Positions 7,621-13,204 of a DNA stretch of 13,204 nucleotides are shown here, one piece after another (positions within the stretch are counted from its first letter, which is position 1; each line of letters begins with the position of its first letter). The stretch is from contig JAMCPC010000020.1 in the NCBI GenBank assembly GCA_023379725.1, positions 1-13,204 of the forward strand. Direction: 5' to 3'. The notes under the pieces are model-generated. The model was not told the DNA's origin and did no database searches. It worked only from the letters and a program-made list of their open reading frames with translations. Position numbers and translations under genes: made by a program. This stretch comes from Actinomycetota bacterium (GTDB lineage: Bacteria; Actinomycetota; Acidimicrobiia; Acidimicrobiales; JAMCPL01).

Positions 7621-8636
7621 CCAGTCGACCCTACCAATTCTACGACATCCACAAGCCTGTTTGTATAGCCCCATTCATTGTCGTACCACCCCTGGACTTT
7701 CACCAGAGTACCGCCCGGTACCTTGATAGTAAGCGTCAAGGGAGAATCAAACACGCACGAAGACGGATTCCCTACTATATCGGAGGATACAATGGGGTCA
7801 GTCGAGTACTGCAGTACTTTGCTCAGCGTACCCTGCTGAGATGCACTCTCAAATGCCTCGTTCACACCAGCAGAATCCACCTCTACTCCCAACAATGCAG
7901 TCAGGTCGGTAATAGAGCCGCATTGAACTGGCACTCTCAGTGACATCCCGTCCAGCCTACCGGCCATGTTCTCCAGTACCAGACTGGTAGCCCTGGCTGC
8001 GCCGGTGGATGTGGGTACGATGTTTACCGCTGCTGCCCTGGCGCGCCTCAGGTCCTTATGGGCCAGGTCAAGCAGGTTCTGATCATTGGTATAGGCATGA
8101 ACGGTAGTCATAAGACCTCCGACTATACCAAACGCATCATCCAGTACCTTCACCATGGGCACAAAGCAGTTGGTCGTACATGACGCATTGGACACCACTG
8201 AATGTACCGCTGGGTCATATTTATCGTCATTCACCCCCGTCACCACAGTGAGGTCTGCTCCATTTGAGGGGGCAGACACTACCACCTTTCGTGCTCCGGC
8301 ATCGAGATGAGCTGATGCGGCATCTCGACTTGTAAAAATACCGGTAGACTCGATTGCGATATCCACACCCAGATCACCCCATGGAAGCTTCTGGGGTTCT
8401 TTCTCCTTGAGGACTTTCACCCTGCTGGCACCGATCACAAGATAATCTCCTTCTATGGAGACAGGGACATCAAAGATGCCCTGAGTAGAGTCATATTTGA
8501 GCAAATGAGCATTCGTCTTGACATCCCCCAAATCATTGATTGCAACCACTTCAATGTCTGAACTGCGCTCATGGATCGCTCTGATGAAACTACGCCCTAT
8601 CCTACCAAAGCCATTTATGCCGACTTTTACACCCAC
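7611..8636 (-). CDS. gap: Glyceraldehyde-3-phosphate dehydrogenase, type I
   Basis: The enzyme oxidises glyceraldehyde 3-phosphate to 1,3-bisphosphoglycerate with reduction of NAD. The 341-residue product has the Rossmann start VGINGFGRIGR (4-14), the ND pair at 34-35 typical of NAD-preferring forms, the active-site segment SNASCTTNC with Cys153, the activating His180 (TTVHAYTNDQ), the RRARAAAVNIVPTSTGAA loop and the WYDNEWGYTNR C-terminal motif. RVPVQCGSITDLT carries Gln-Cys where Pro-Thr or Pro-Asp is more usual, a minor difference. The start is GTG at 8634-8636, supported by a near-perfect AGGAGGT site seven bases upstream. It is the first gene of gap-pgk-tpiA and is transcribed away from the HtrA-like gene at 8822. 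Confidence 0.97.
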   Translation of the reverse strand: MGVKVGINGFGRIGRSFIRAIHERSSDIEVVAINDLGDVKTNAHLLKYDSTQGIFDVPVSIEGDYLVIGASRVKVLKEKEPQKLPWGDLGVDIAIESTGIFTSRDAASAHLDAGARKVVVSAPSNGADLTVVTGVNDDKYDPAVHSVVSNASCTTNCFVPMVKVLDDAFGIVGGLMTTVHAYTNDQNLLDLAHKDLRRARAAAVNIVPTSTGAARATSLVLENMAGRLDGMSLRVPVQCGSITDLTALLGVEVDSAGVNEAFESASQQGTLSKVLQYSTDPIVSSDIVGNPSSCVFDSPLTLTIKVPGGTLVKVQGWYDNEWGYTNRLVDVVELVGSTGNA

Positions 8637-8643
8637 TATCTAT

Positions 8644-8650
8644 ACCTCCT
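8644..8650 (-). promoter_or_regulatory. Strong ribosome binding site of gap
   Basis: AGGAGGT on the minus strand, seven bases before the GTG start codon. It is the best Shine-Dalgarno match noted in the window, as expected for a highly expressed glycolytic gene, and it decides the start. Confidence 0.85.
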
Positions 8651-8737
8651 ATCATCTATCCTGCCATATTTACTCTACATCCATCCGGCACTACCGCTTG
8701 AGAACATTGGCATAACCGGCAGGAGCCCATCGTACTT

Positions 8738-8767
8738 ATCCTATATCCATCCGACGCCACCTGTCTA
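8738..8767 (-). promoter_or_regulatory. Possible promoter of the gap-pgk-tpiA operon
   Basis: On the minus strand TAGACA (8762-8767) and TAGGAT (8738-8743) are separated by 18 bases, matching five and four of six consensus positions of the main sigma factor. This would leave a leader of roughly 95 bases. The -35 box overlaps an 18-base tandem repeat. Motif match only. Confidence 0.35.
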
Positions 8768-8781
8768 TCCGACGCCACCTG
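8746..8781. repeat. Two tandem 18-base repeats in the divergent promoter region
   Basis: The unit TCCATCCGACGCCACCTG at 8746-8763 is followed directly by TCTATCCGACGCCACCTG at 8764-8781, differing at one base. A looser relative (TCCATCCGGCACTACCGC) lies at about 8681-8698. The tandem copies overlap the proposed gap -35 box and lie about 40-75 bases before the HtrA-like gene. They could be binding sites for a regulator or a simple slippage product. Confidence 0.6.
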
Positions 8782-8806
8782 ACAACAAAATAGCACCGAC
8801 AACAGT

Positions 8807-8812
8807 TATCCT
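8807..8812 (+). promoter_or_regulatory. Possible -10 box giving a near-leaderless HtrA-like mRNA
   Basis: TATCCT lies nine bases before the ATG at 8822, and no Shine-Dalgarno is visible there. If it is used as a -10 box, transcription would begin within a few bases of the start codon, a leaderless arrangement common in actinobacteria. No good -35 is seen at the right spacing. Confidence 0.25.
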
Positions 8813-8821
8813 TGTATATTG

Positions 8822-10354
8822 ATGGATCAACAAAGCCCGGACTATCACCATTACGATAACGATGACCAGAGTGACAAGAGCAGCGACACCAGTAATGGGA
8901 GTACGCCGGATGATGCACTTGGCAATCCCGACAGCTCCCATGACAACCATGACAGCTCATATGGTCATCCTGACAGCTCCTATGATGACGATATCGACAG
9001 TTCGTATGACGACGATATCGACAGTTCGTATGACGATTTAGATGACCCATATGACGACTCAGACATAGACTACGACGACCCGCCTGCAGGACGGACTTCT
9101 CAAGGCAACCACCTCTGGCTGCACCCCTCAGAGGTAGGCTCTATGACCGTTCAGCGTAAAGCTCGTAGCGGATTATACAAACGACGTACAGTTGTTGCAC
9201 TCGGAGTCATGTGCCTGTCTGTTACTATATCCGCTGGAGGCTTTTTCCTCGCCACCCCTCTTCACGGAAACTCTCAGACTCTCCACACCATCCAGGCTGT
9301 CTACCGGCCCGGTAACCCTCTAAACTCCCAAACTATGAATAAACTGGGTATGAAAGCAGCCTCCCAGGGTAGTGGGTTAATAGCTGCGCCTCACGACCTG
9401 ATAGACACCTCGAGGAGCATACAGCCCTATCTGGTAGACGTAGCTGCATCATCGTCTAGCAACCATTCACAGACATCAATCTCGACCGGTATAATAGCGA
9501 CCTCTTCCTGCATGATCATAACGTCTGCGTCAGCGGTACGAGGATTCAAGGTCTTCCATGTAATAGAGGAAAACGGTCACATATACAACGCGAACCTTAC
9601 CGGCTACGACTCGCATAGTGATATTGCGGCACTGTCTATACACTCCAAATGCCACGCGGCACCCTTTGATATGAGCACACCAAAAATCGGACAACTCAGC
9701 CTGTCGGTTAGTTCTTCTATCAATCCGGGATATATCAGCCTGGACAGACGCTCTCCAACGACTAACGGCCACCTCCCAATTACTACAGTTGCCGTAGGAA
9801 TGATCAGGATGAACTCAGTATCTGTCAATATAGGTGAAAATATCGTTGACTGCATATTGATGGACAGCCCATTCAGGGCCAATACCCCTGGAACAGTTCT
9901 GATCACAACAGGTGGAGGCGTAGCCGGTATTCTTGTAGGACAAATTTCCATGGACGGTAATATAGACGGTGTATTCGTCCCGGCATCACTTGCGGTAGGC
10001 GTAGCACAGGAGTTGAATTCCTACCATGCGATCAACCACGGCTGGCTGGGAGTAGATGCCGAGAACACACCTTCCGCAAATGGCGTATACGTAGAAAGCG
10101 TATTCCCGGGCAGTGCTGCACAGAAAGCCGGACTATCAGTCGGAGATATCATCACCACCGTAAACGGTTACCCTGTTGATACGGTGGCATCATTACAGGC
10201 AAGGCTGTATATTCTGCCTCCCGGATCCACGGTTACCCTATCGGTCATAGAAGCAGGCAACACGCACACTACAGTGACTACACAGCTAAGCGGCTGTCTG
10301 ACCACTTCATCAGCTCATCTCGACAATGATGGCGACCGAGCCTGCTCCAAGTAG
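8822..10354 (+). CDS. Membrane-anchored HtrA-like pseudoprotease with PDZ domain
   Basis: Numbering counts from the TTG at 8819; the ATG at 8822 is the likelier start and is residue 2. Residues 1-90 are very acidic and repetitive (Asp, Ser, Tyr), followed by a WLHPSE motif (100-105) and a basic stretch (113-123). One membrane helix (about 124-146) follows, so the acidic tail should face the cytoplasm and the rest lie outside. Residues about 185-400 resemble the trypsin fold of S1C/HtrA proteases. However, the catalytic His position in the usual TNAHVV motif reads TSASAV (Ser238), and the usual GNSGGPL reads NTPGTVL (Pro357 at the serine position). Only the Asp268 region (SDIAALSI) is kept. 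A good PDZ domain follows (about 407-480, GWLGV to LSVIEAG). It probably binds rather than cleaves. The DUF2342-like gene starts 12 bases downstream, suggesting an operon. Confidence 0.8.
   Translation: MDQQSPDYHHYDNDDQSDKSSDTSNGSTPDDALGNPDSSHDNHDSSYGHPDSSYDDDIDSSYDDDIDSSYDDLDDPYDDSDIDYDDPPAGRTSQGNHLWLHPSEVGSMTVQRKARSGLYKRRTVVALGVMCLSVTISAGGFFLATPLHGNSQTLHTIQAVYRPGNPLNSQTMNKLGMKAASQGSGLIAAPHDLIDTSRSIQPYLVDVAASSSSNHSQTSISTGIIATSSCMIITSASAVRGFKVFHVIEENGHIYNANLTGYDSHSDIAALSIHSKCHAAPFDMSTPKIGQLSLSVSSSINPGYISLDRRSPTTNGHLPITTVAVGMIRMNSVSVNIGENIVDCILMDSPFRANTPGTVLITTGGGVAGILVGQISMDGNIDGVFVPASLAVGVAQELNSYHAINHGWLGVDAENTPSANGVYVESVFPGSAAQKAGLSVGDIITTVNGYPVDTVASLQARLYILPPGSTVTLSVIEAGNTHTTVTTQLSGCLTTSSAHLDNDGDRACSK
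8930..9079 (+). repeat. Coding repeats of an acidic DSSY-type unit
   Basis: The DNA encodes six to seven degenerate copies of a seven- or eight-residue unit beginning DSSY or DSSH, rich in Asp. Two 24-base copies, 8981-9004 and 9005-9028, are almost identical and encode YDDDIDSS, showing recent duplication. The repeats form the predicted cytoplasmic tail of the HtrA-like protein. Confidence 0.8.
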
Positions 10355-10366
10355 TAAGATATAGAT

Positions 10367-11692
10367 ATGACATTTGGACAGCCGGATGATCCGGCGGGTG
10401 ACTTTTTCGGACAGGTCCTGGGAAACATGATGAAGTTTATAGGGACATCACTATCACCCCAGGACCCAACAGAAATAACAAAATCAGTGGCAGTGAGTAT
10501 AGCCACAGAAGGAAAGACCGAATCGAATGTCGATCCCGAGCTACGCATAAGCATGGAACGCATCTTCAAGATAGCAGGCATTTACCTGGCAGACATGGAA
10601 ATAATTGATCAACCAGGAACAGATAGACTGATTGAACCGGTCGAGCGTGGAGCATGGGCAATCCAAACTGCATCGGATTGGAGATACCTGGCTCAATACG
10701 ACATCAGGCAGGATGAGAACGAACACATACCAAATGTAGAGCAGCACACAGCGACCAATGCGCCAATCAATATTGATAGCACAAGCAGTACTCTTCTCAG
10801 CCCTGAAGAGGAAAGGACACTGGCCAAACTGGAGGCATCGCTGACAGATAGTACTGATCTGCTCAACGATATTCCAGATGATATGACCGATTACATGTCT
10901 CAGGATCCCAAGTCATTGATGTCGGCTTGGACAAAGATAATAGGACCGACGATTTCGGCAATGCAGCTTGGCGCATCCATTGGTGCGCTGAGCCAACGTG
11001 AGTTGGGACAATATGGCTTATTGATACCCAGAGTAGGCTCTTCCAAAATTATGGTCATGCCCAGAAACATGGAGACATTCGCCAAAGACTGGTCGCTTGG
11101 AACTGATGAGGTGTGGCTATGGGTGTCTCTTAGAGAGATATTAGCTCACAACGTACTATCTCGACCTCATGTCGCCAATAAACTAATATCGCTACTTACT
11201 ATGATAAGTGCGCAAGTAGCACAGGCGACCATAGATGCCATGCAGCAAGTCGGAGATATGCTGGCAACAGGAGATCCCAATTATTTCGAACAGCTTATGT
11301 CAGATCCCCTATCTTTGATGAATGAACCTGTAAGTAGTCAATATGGACCAGCCGAAACAGAGATCAAGGCACTGAATGCCCTCATCACCGGCTATCTCGA
11401 TTACGAGTTAAGCGTATCGGTCGATCGTCTTTTTGGTGGAAAGACCAACATAGTAGAGGCATGGCACCGGTATCAAATAAACGAAATAAACCAGGAACGG
11501 GGAGTATTGGGCATAGACCCGGATCCGGACGGCGAGGACCGCGGTAAGCGTTTCATATCGGGGATACTGCAGAGAGAACCAGACAATATCCTGGATCTGA
11601 TATGGAAAAATGAAAACACCCTACCTACCGTTGCAGAGCTTGATGCACCTGGACTATGGCTGGAACGGCTGAAGATAGAGGGCCTCTTATAA
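10367..11692 (+). CDS. DUF2342-like (zinc-dependent metalloprotease family) protein, zinc motif lost
   Basis: The 441-residue product resembles the actinobacterial DUF2342 family annotated as zinc-dependent metalloproteases or coenzyme F420 biosynthesis-associated proteins. Family-like features are the N-terminal FGQP start, GASIGALSQRELGQYGL (202-218), MVMPRNMETFAKDW (229-242) and LWVSLREILAHNVLSRPHV (251-269). In the family this last segment normally carries HExxH; here it reads REILA, with both histidines replaced and a His only at position 261, out of register. The downstream helix, normally with an EG...D pattern, reads ITGYLDYELSVSVD (340-353), so the glutamate is Thr341. Residues 113-180 are a variable acidic linker. 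No signal peptide is seen, so a cytoplasmic location is likely. It follows the HtrA-like gene by 12 bases. The family call rests on recalled motifs; loss of catalysis is inferred. Confidence 0.7.
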   Translation: MTFGQPDDPAGDFFGQVLGNMMKFIGTSLSPQDPTEITKSVAVSIATEGKTESNVDPELRISMERIFKIAGIYLADMEIIDQPGTDRLIEPVERGAWAIQTASDWRYLAQYDIRQDENEHIPNVEQHTATNAPINIDSTSSTLLSPEEERTLAKLEASLTDSTDLLNDIPDDMTDYMSQDPKSLMSAWTKIIGPTISAMQLGASIGALSQRELGQYGLLIPRVGSSKIMVMPRNMETFAKDWSLGTDEVWLWVSLREILAHNVLSRPHVANKLISLLTMISAQVAQATIDAMQQVGDMLATGDPNYFEQLMSDPLSLMNEPVSSQYGPAETEIKALNALITGYLDYELSVSVDRLFGGKTNIVEAWHRYQINEINQERGVLGIDPDPDGEDRGKRFISGILQREPDNILDLIWKNENTLPTVAELDAPGLWLERLKIEGLL

Positions 11693-11750
11693 TCTAGTGT
11701 AGCGTCCCATAAATAGCGTGACGTTATCCGGCTAGTCAGGGGCGTCATCT
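11693..11750 (+). repeat. 58-base copy of the tpiA-secG repeat element
   Basis: Its reverse complement matches 5640-5697 at 54 of 58 positions. It begins at the base after the DUF2342-like gene's TAA stop, in the same orientation relative to the upstream gene as the copy behind tpiA. The opposite terminal arm present at 5597-5621 is missing, so this copy is truncated or is a half element. TGACG at 11719-11723 and CGTCA at 11743-11747 can pair. Confidence 0.85.
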
Positions 11751-11752
11751 TC

Positions 11753-11788
11753 CTTTTGTCATTCCCTCACTGGAATCTCTGACAAAAG
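11753..11788. terminator. Hairpin in the convergent intergenic region
   Basis: CTTTTGTCA at 11753-11761 pairs exactly with TGACAAAAG at 11780-11788, and ATTCC (11761-11765) with GGAAT (11772-11776) can form an inner stem. It lies between two converging operons, where a bidirectional terminator is expected. No T-run follows on either strand, so intrinsic termination is not certain. Confidence 0.4.
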
Positions 11789-11819
11789 AGGTCTCCAGCG
11801 GAGCCGCCGTTACAGCACT

Positions 11820-11842
11820 TCCCTGATAGTTCCTCTCAGGGA
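11820..11842 (-). terminator. Hairpin directly after the small gene's stop codon
   Basis: TCCCTGA at 11820-11826 pairs with TCAGGGA at 11836-11842 around a nine-base loop. It begins one base after the TAG stop of the minus-strand gene. No T-run follows, so it may act as a 3'-end stabiliser or a weak terminator. Confidence 0.35.
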
Positions 11843-11843
11843 G

Positions 11844-12158
11844 CTACTGCGCCGTAGCCGCGTCCCTCTCGATACCGGTATCCCATTCAAGTGCTATGCC
11901 TGACTGCACGGCATCTTTGGTTACTCTCTCATTGTTCCTGCGGAACTGAGGATCATAGGGAGGCAGCATGGTAAGCCTGGCCATAGCCCTCTCTCTGAAT
12001 GCCTCCAGAGCCGTTGAATCATCACCCTCTATTTCAATTTCCCAGTAAGGTGCAAGATGACCAATATAAACAATCCGTGCATTTCCGATTGTGGGCCGGT
12101 CGATACCCTCATCTATCCTGTCATCGCCATAACTTCCATCTGCCATGACAGCCATCAT
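11844..12158 (-). CDS. Small uncharacterised protein downstream of HtrA
   Basis: I do not recognise this 104-residue protein. The first 25 residues are acidic and probably disordered. The central part (about 28-75) looks like a small folded domain, with ARIVYIGHLAPYWEIEIEG (two likely strands), then a helix from TALEAFRERAMARL and LPPYDPQFRRN. No membrane segment, signal peptide or metal motif is visible. The gene starts eight bases after the HtrA stop on the same strand, so the two are probably co-transcribed. The ribosome binding site is weak; ATG codons at residues 1, 2 and 5 are all possible starts, and the conserved-looking part is unaffected by the choice. That this is a real gene rests on its position and protein-like composition. 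Confidence 0.6.
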   Translation of the reverse strand: MMAVMADGSYGDDRIDEGIDRPTIGNARIVYIGHLAPYWEIEIEGDDSTALEAFRERAMARLTMLPPYDPQFRRNNERVTKDAVQSGIALEWDTGIERDAATAQ

Positions 12159-12166
12159 ATACCACT

Positions 12167-13204
12167 TTATGGAGCGGCGCTAACCGGATACCGAGCAAGC
12201 CTGACTTTGAAGTTTAGCAAGTTGGATGCCCTTTTGACTGTTACGGTAACCGTGTCTCCCGGGACATAGCTACCCAACACCGCAGTAAGACCAGGAGCAC
12301 TCTCTATCTTTCTACCTGATACTGCGATAATCACATCATGAGGCCGTATCCCCGCTGTATAAGCAGGCTCCCCATAATCTGCCTGAATAACCAGTGCACC
12401 GTAACCTACATGAAGACCGTCAGAGCTGGCCAGCGAGGGAGTGACACTCTCTACAACGATACCCATAAAAGGCCTGTTGCTGGTCGCCTGCCTTGGAGGG
12501 GAGGTGCCTCCCTTTGACAGCATGCCCATCATGGGCTTTACCTGATTGATCGCTATGGCAAAGCCAATATTTTCTGCTTGATAACCGTTACTTGCCGATC
12601 CTGCGACTGCAGTATCTATACCAATCACCTGTCCCTGCGAGTTCACCAGAGGGCCTCCTGAATTGCCTGGATTGATCGGAGCATCTGTCTGTATCAAGCC
12701 AGTGAGGTTCTCTACGGCAGAGGTGATTGGGTCGCGTGCCGAAAGGGAGCGGTTCAGGGCAGAGACAATTCCCGATGTCACGGTAGGCCCGCCAGCAAGC
12801 GCCAGGGCATTTCCAATTGCAAGGACACTGTCGCCCACAAGCAGTGCCGATGAGTTGCCGAACGTAACTGTCGGTAGCCCGCTAACCCCTTGCATCTGCA
12901 CCAGAGCAAGATCTTTCGACGGATCAGTGCCTATCACTTTGGCCGGCCTCGTAAGTGTCTGCCCATAGAGGCTTACTGAAACTATAGATGACCCAGCCAC
13001 TACATGATTGTTAGTGAGCACCTCACCACCCGGAGTTACGATCATCCCCGTACCGGCTCCCTCTACCACCCCTCCACTCGCAGTACCTGTTGGATTAAAT
13101 ACCTGAGTAGTAACAGAGACTACCGCCGGAAGCACCTTTGCCAGCACCTCCTGTATGTCGGCGGGCTGAGCCAGAACGCTTTTATTGGGGAAAAACTTCT
13201 CTAC
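12167..13204 (-). CDS. htrA: HtrA/DegP-like S1C serine protease with PDZ domain, N terminus beyond window
   Basis: This is a trypsin-like serine protease of the HtrA family, normally exported or membrane-anchored and active in quality control of extracytoplasmic proteins. Counting from the GTG at 13145-13147, the catalytic triad is intact: His48 in LTNNHVV, Asp79 in SKDLALVQ, Ser163 in NPGNSGGPL. A PDZ domain spans about 227-318. The reading frame stays open from that GTG to the window end (19 more codons, including ADIQE just before VLAKVLPAVVSV), which matches the usual lead-in of the protease domain. The true start, and any membrane anchor, therefore lie outside the window. A small uncharacterised gene follows eight bases downstream. 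It converges on the HtrA-like pseudoprotease operon, whose product has the same fold but lacks these catalytic residues. Confidence 0.93.
   Translation of the reverse strand, partial: VEKFFPNKSVLAQPADIQEVLAKVLPAVVSVTTQVFNPTGTASGGVVEGAGTGMIVTPGGEVLTNNHVVAGSSIVSVSLYGQTLTRPAKVIGTDPSKDLALVQMQGVSGLPTVTFGNSSALLVGDSVLAIGNALALAGGPTVTSGIVSALNRSLSARDPITSAVENLTGLIQTDAPINPGNSGGPLVNSQGQVIGIDTAVAGSASNGYQAENIGFAIAINQVKPMMGMLSKGGTSPPRQATSNRPFMGIVVESVTPSLASSDGLHVGYGALVIQADYGEPAYTAGIRPHDVIIAVSGRKIESAPGLTAVLGSYVPGDTVTVTVKRASNLLNFKVRLARYPVSAAP

Noticed and set aside
8930..9079. CRISPR-like direct repeats
   Set aside because: The repeats are contiguous, in frame, without unique spacers, and encode an acidic tail of a gene.
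9530..9951. Open frames antisense to the HtrA-like gene
   Set aside because: They are shadows of the + strand gene, with irregular composition and no neighbouring signals.
5597..11750. Composite transposon or genomic island bounded by the inverted repeat copies
   Set aside because: The enclosed genes include core glycolysis in a typical actinobacterial order, no transposase is present, and the 11693 copy lacks one terminal arm. Two independently placed copies are the simpler reading.
13145..13155. AGGAGGTG on the minus strand looks like a ribosome binding site next to a GTG start for HtrA
   Set aside because: The AGGAGG directly abuts the GTG with no spacing, and the frame stays open upstream to the window end with residues typical of the protease lead-in (ADIQE). 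The GTG is an internal valine codon.

Overview
The window looks like chromosomal DNA of an actinobacterium with balanced base composition, probably of the class Acidimicrobiia. The evidence is the order rpmI-rplT-SpoU methyltransferase-pheS-pheT, the order gap-pgk-tpiA-secG, a DUF2342-type metalloprotease-like protein (a largely actinobacterial family), and a membrane-anchored HtrA-like protein with the cytoplasmic WLHPSE motif that I associate with Acidimicrobiia. ATA, AGA and AGG codons are common throughout, which is unusual for high-GC actinobacteria and fits a moderate-GC lineage. The taxonomic call is inference.

Layout. Positions 91-5228 (+ strand) form a translation block: ribosomal proteins L35 and L20, an RNA 2'-O-methyltransferase of the SPOUT fold, and both subunits of phenylalanyl-tRNA synthetase. 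Several genes overlap or are closely spaced, as in an operon. Positions 5281-8636 (- strand) hold the lower-glycolysis operon gap-pgk-tpiA followed by secG, converging on pheT. All four of its genes start with GTG or TTG. Between tpiA and secG lies a repeat-rich stretch with a 101-base element that has imperfect terminal inverted repeats.

Positions 8822-11692 (+ strand) hold two genes transcribed away from gap: a membrane-anchored HtrA-like protein with a PDZ domain, and a DUF2342-like protein. Both appear to have lost their catalytic residues. Positions 11844-13204 (- strand) hold an apparently active HtrA/S1C protease, cut by the window edge, and a small uncharacterised protein close behind it. 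The convergent gap 11693-11843 carries a 58-base repeat that matches part of the tpiA-secG element at 54 of 58 positions, plus two hairpins.

The first half is ordinary housekeeping. The parts worth a second look are the adjacent pair of apparently dead proteases facing an active HtrA, the stop-codon-adjacent repeat family, the alanine/glycine-rich insertion in PheT, and short tandem duplications at the gap promoter and the gap/pgk junction. No mobile-element transposase, CRISPR array, tRNA or rRNA gene was recognised.
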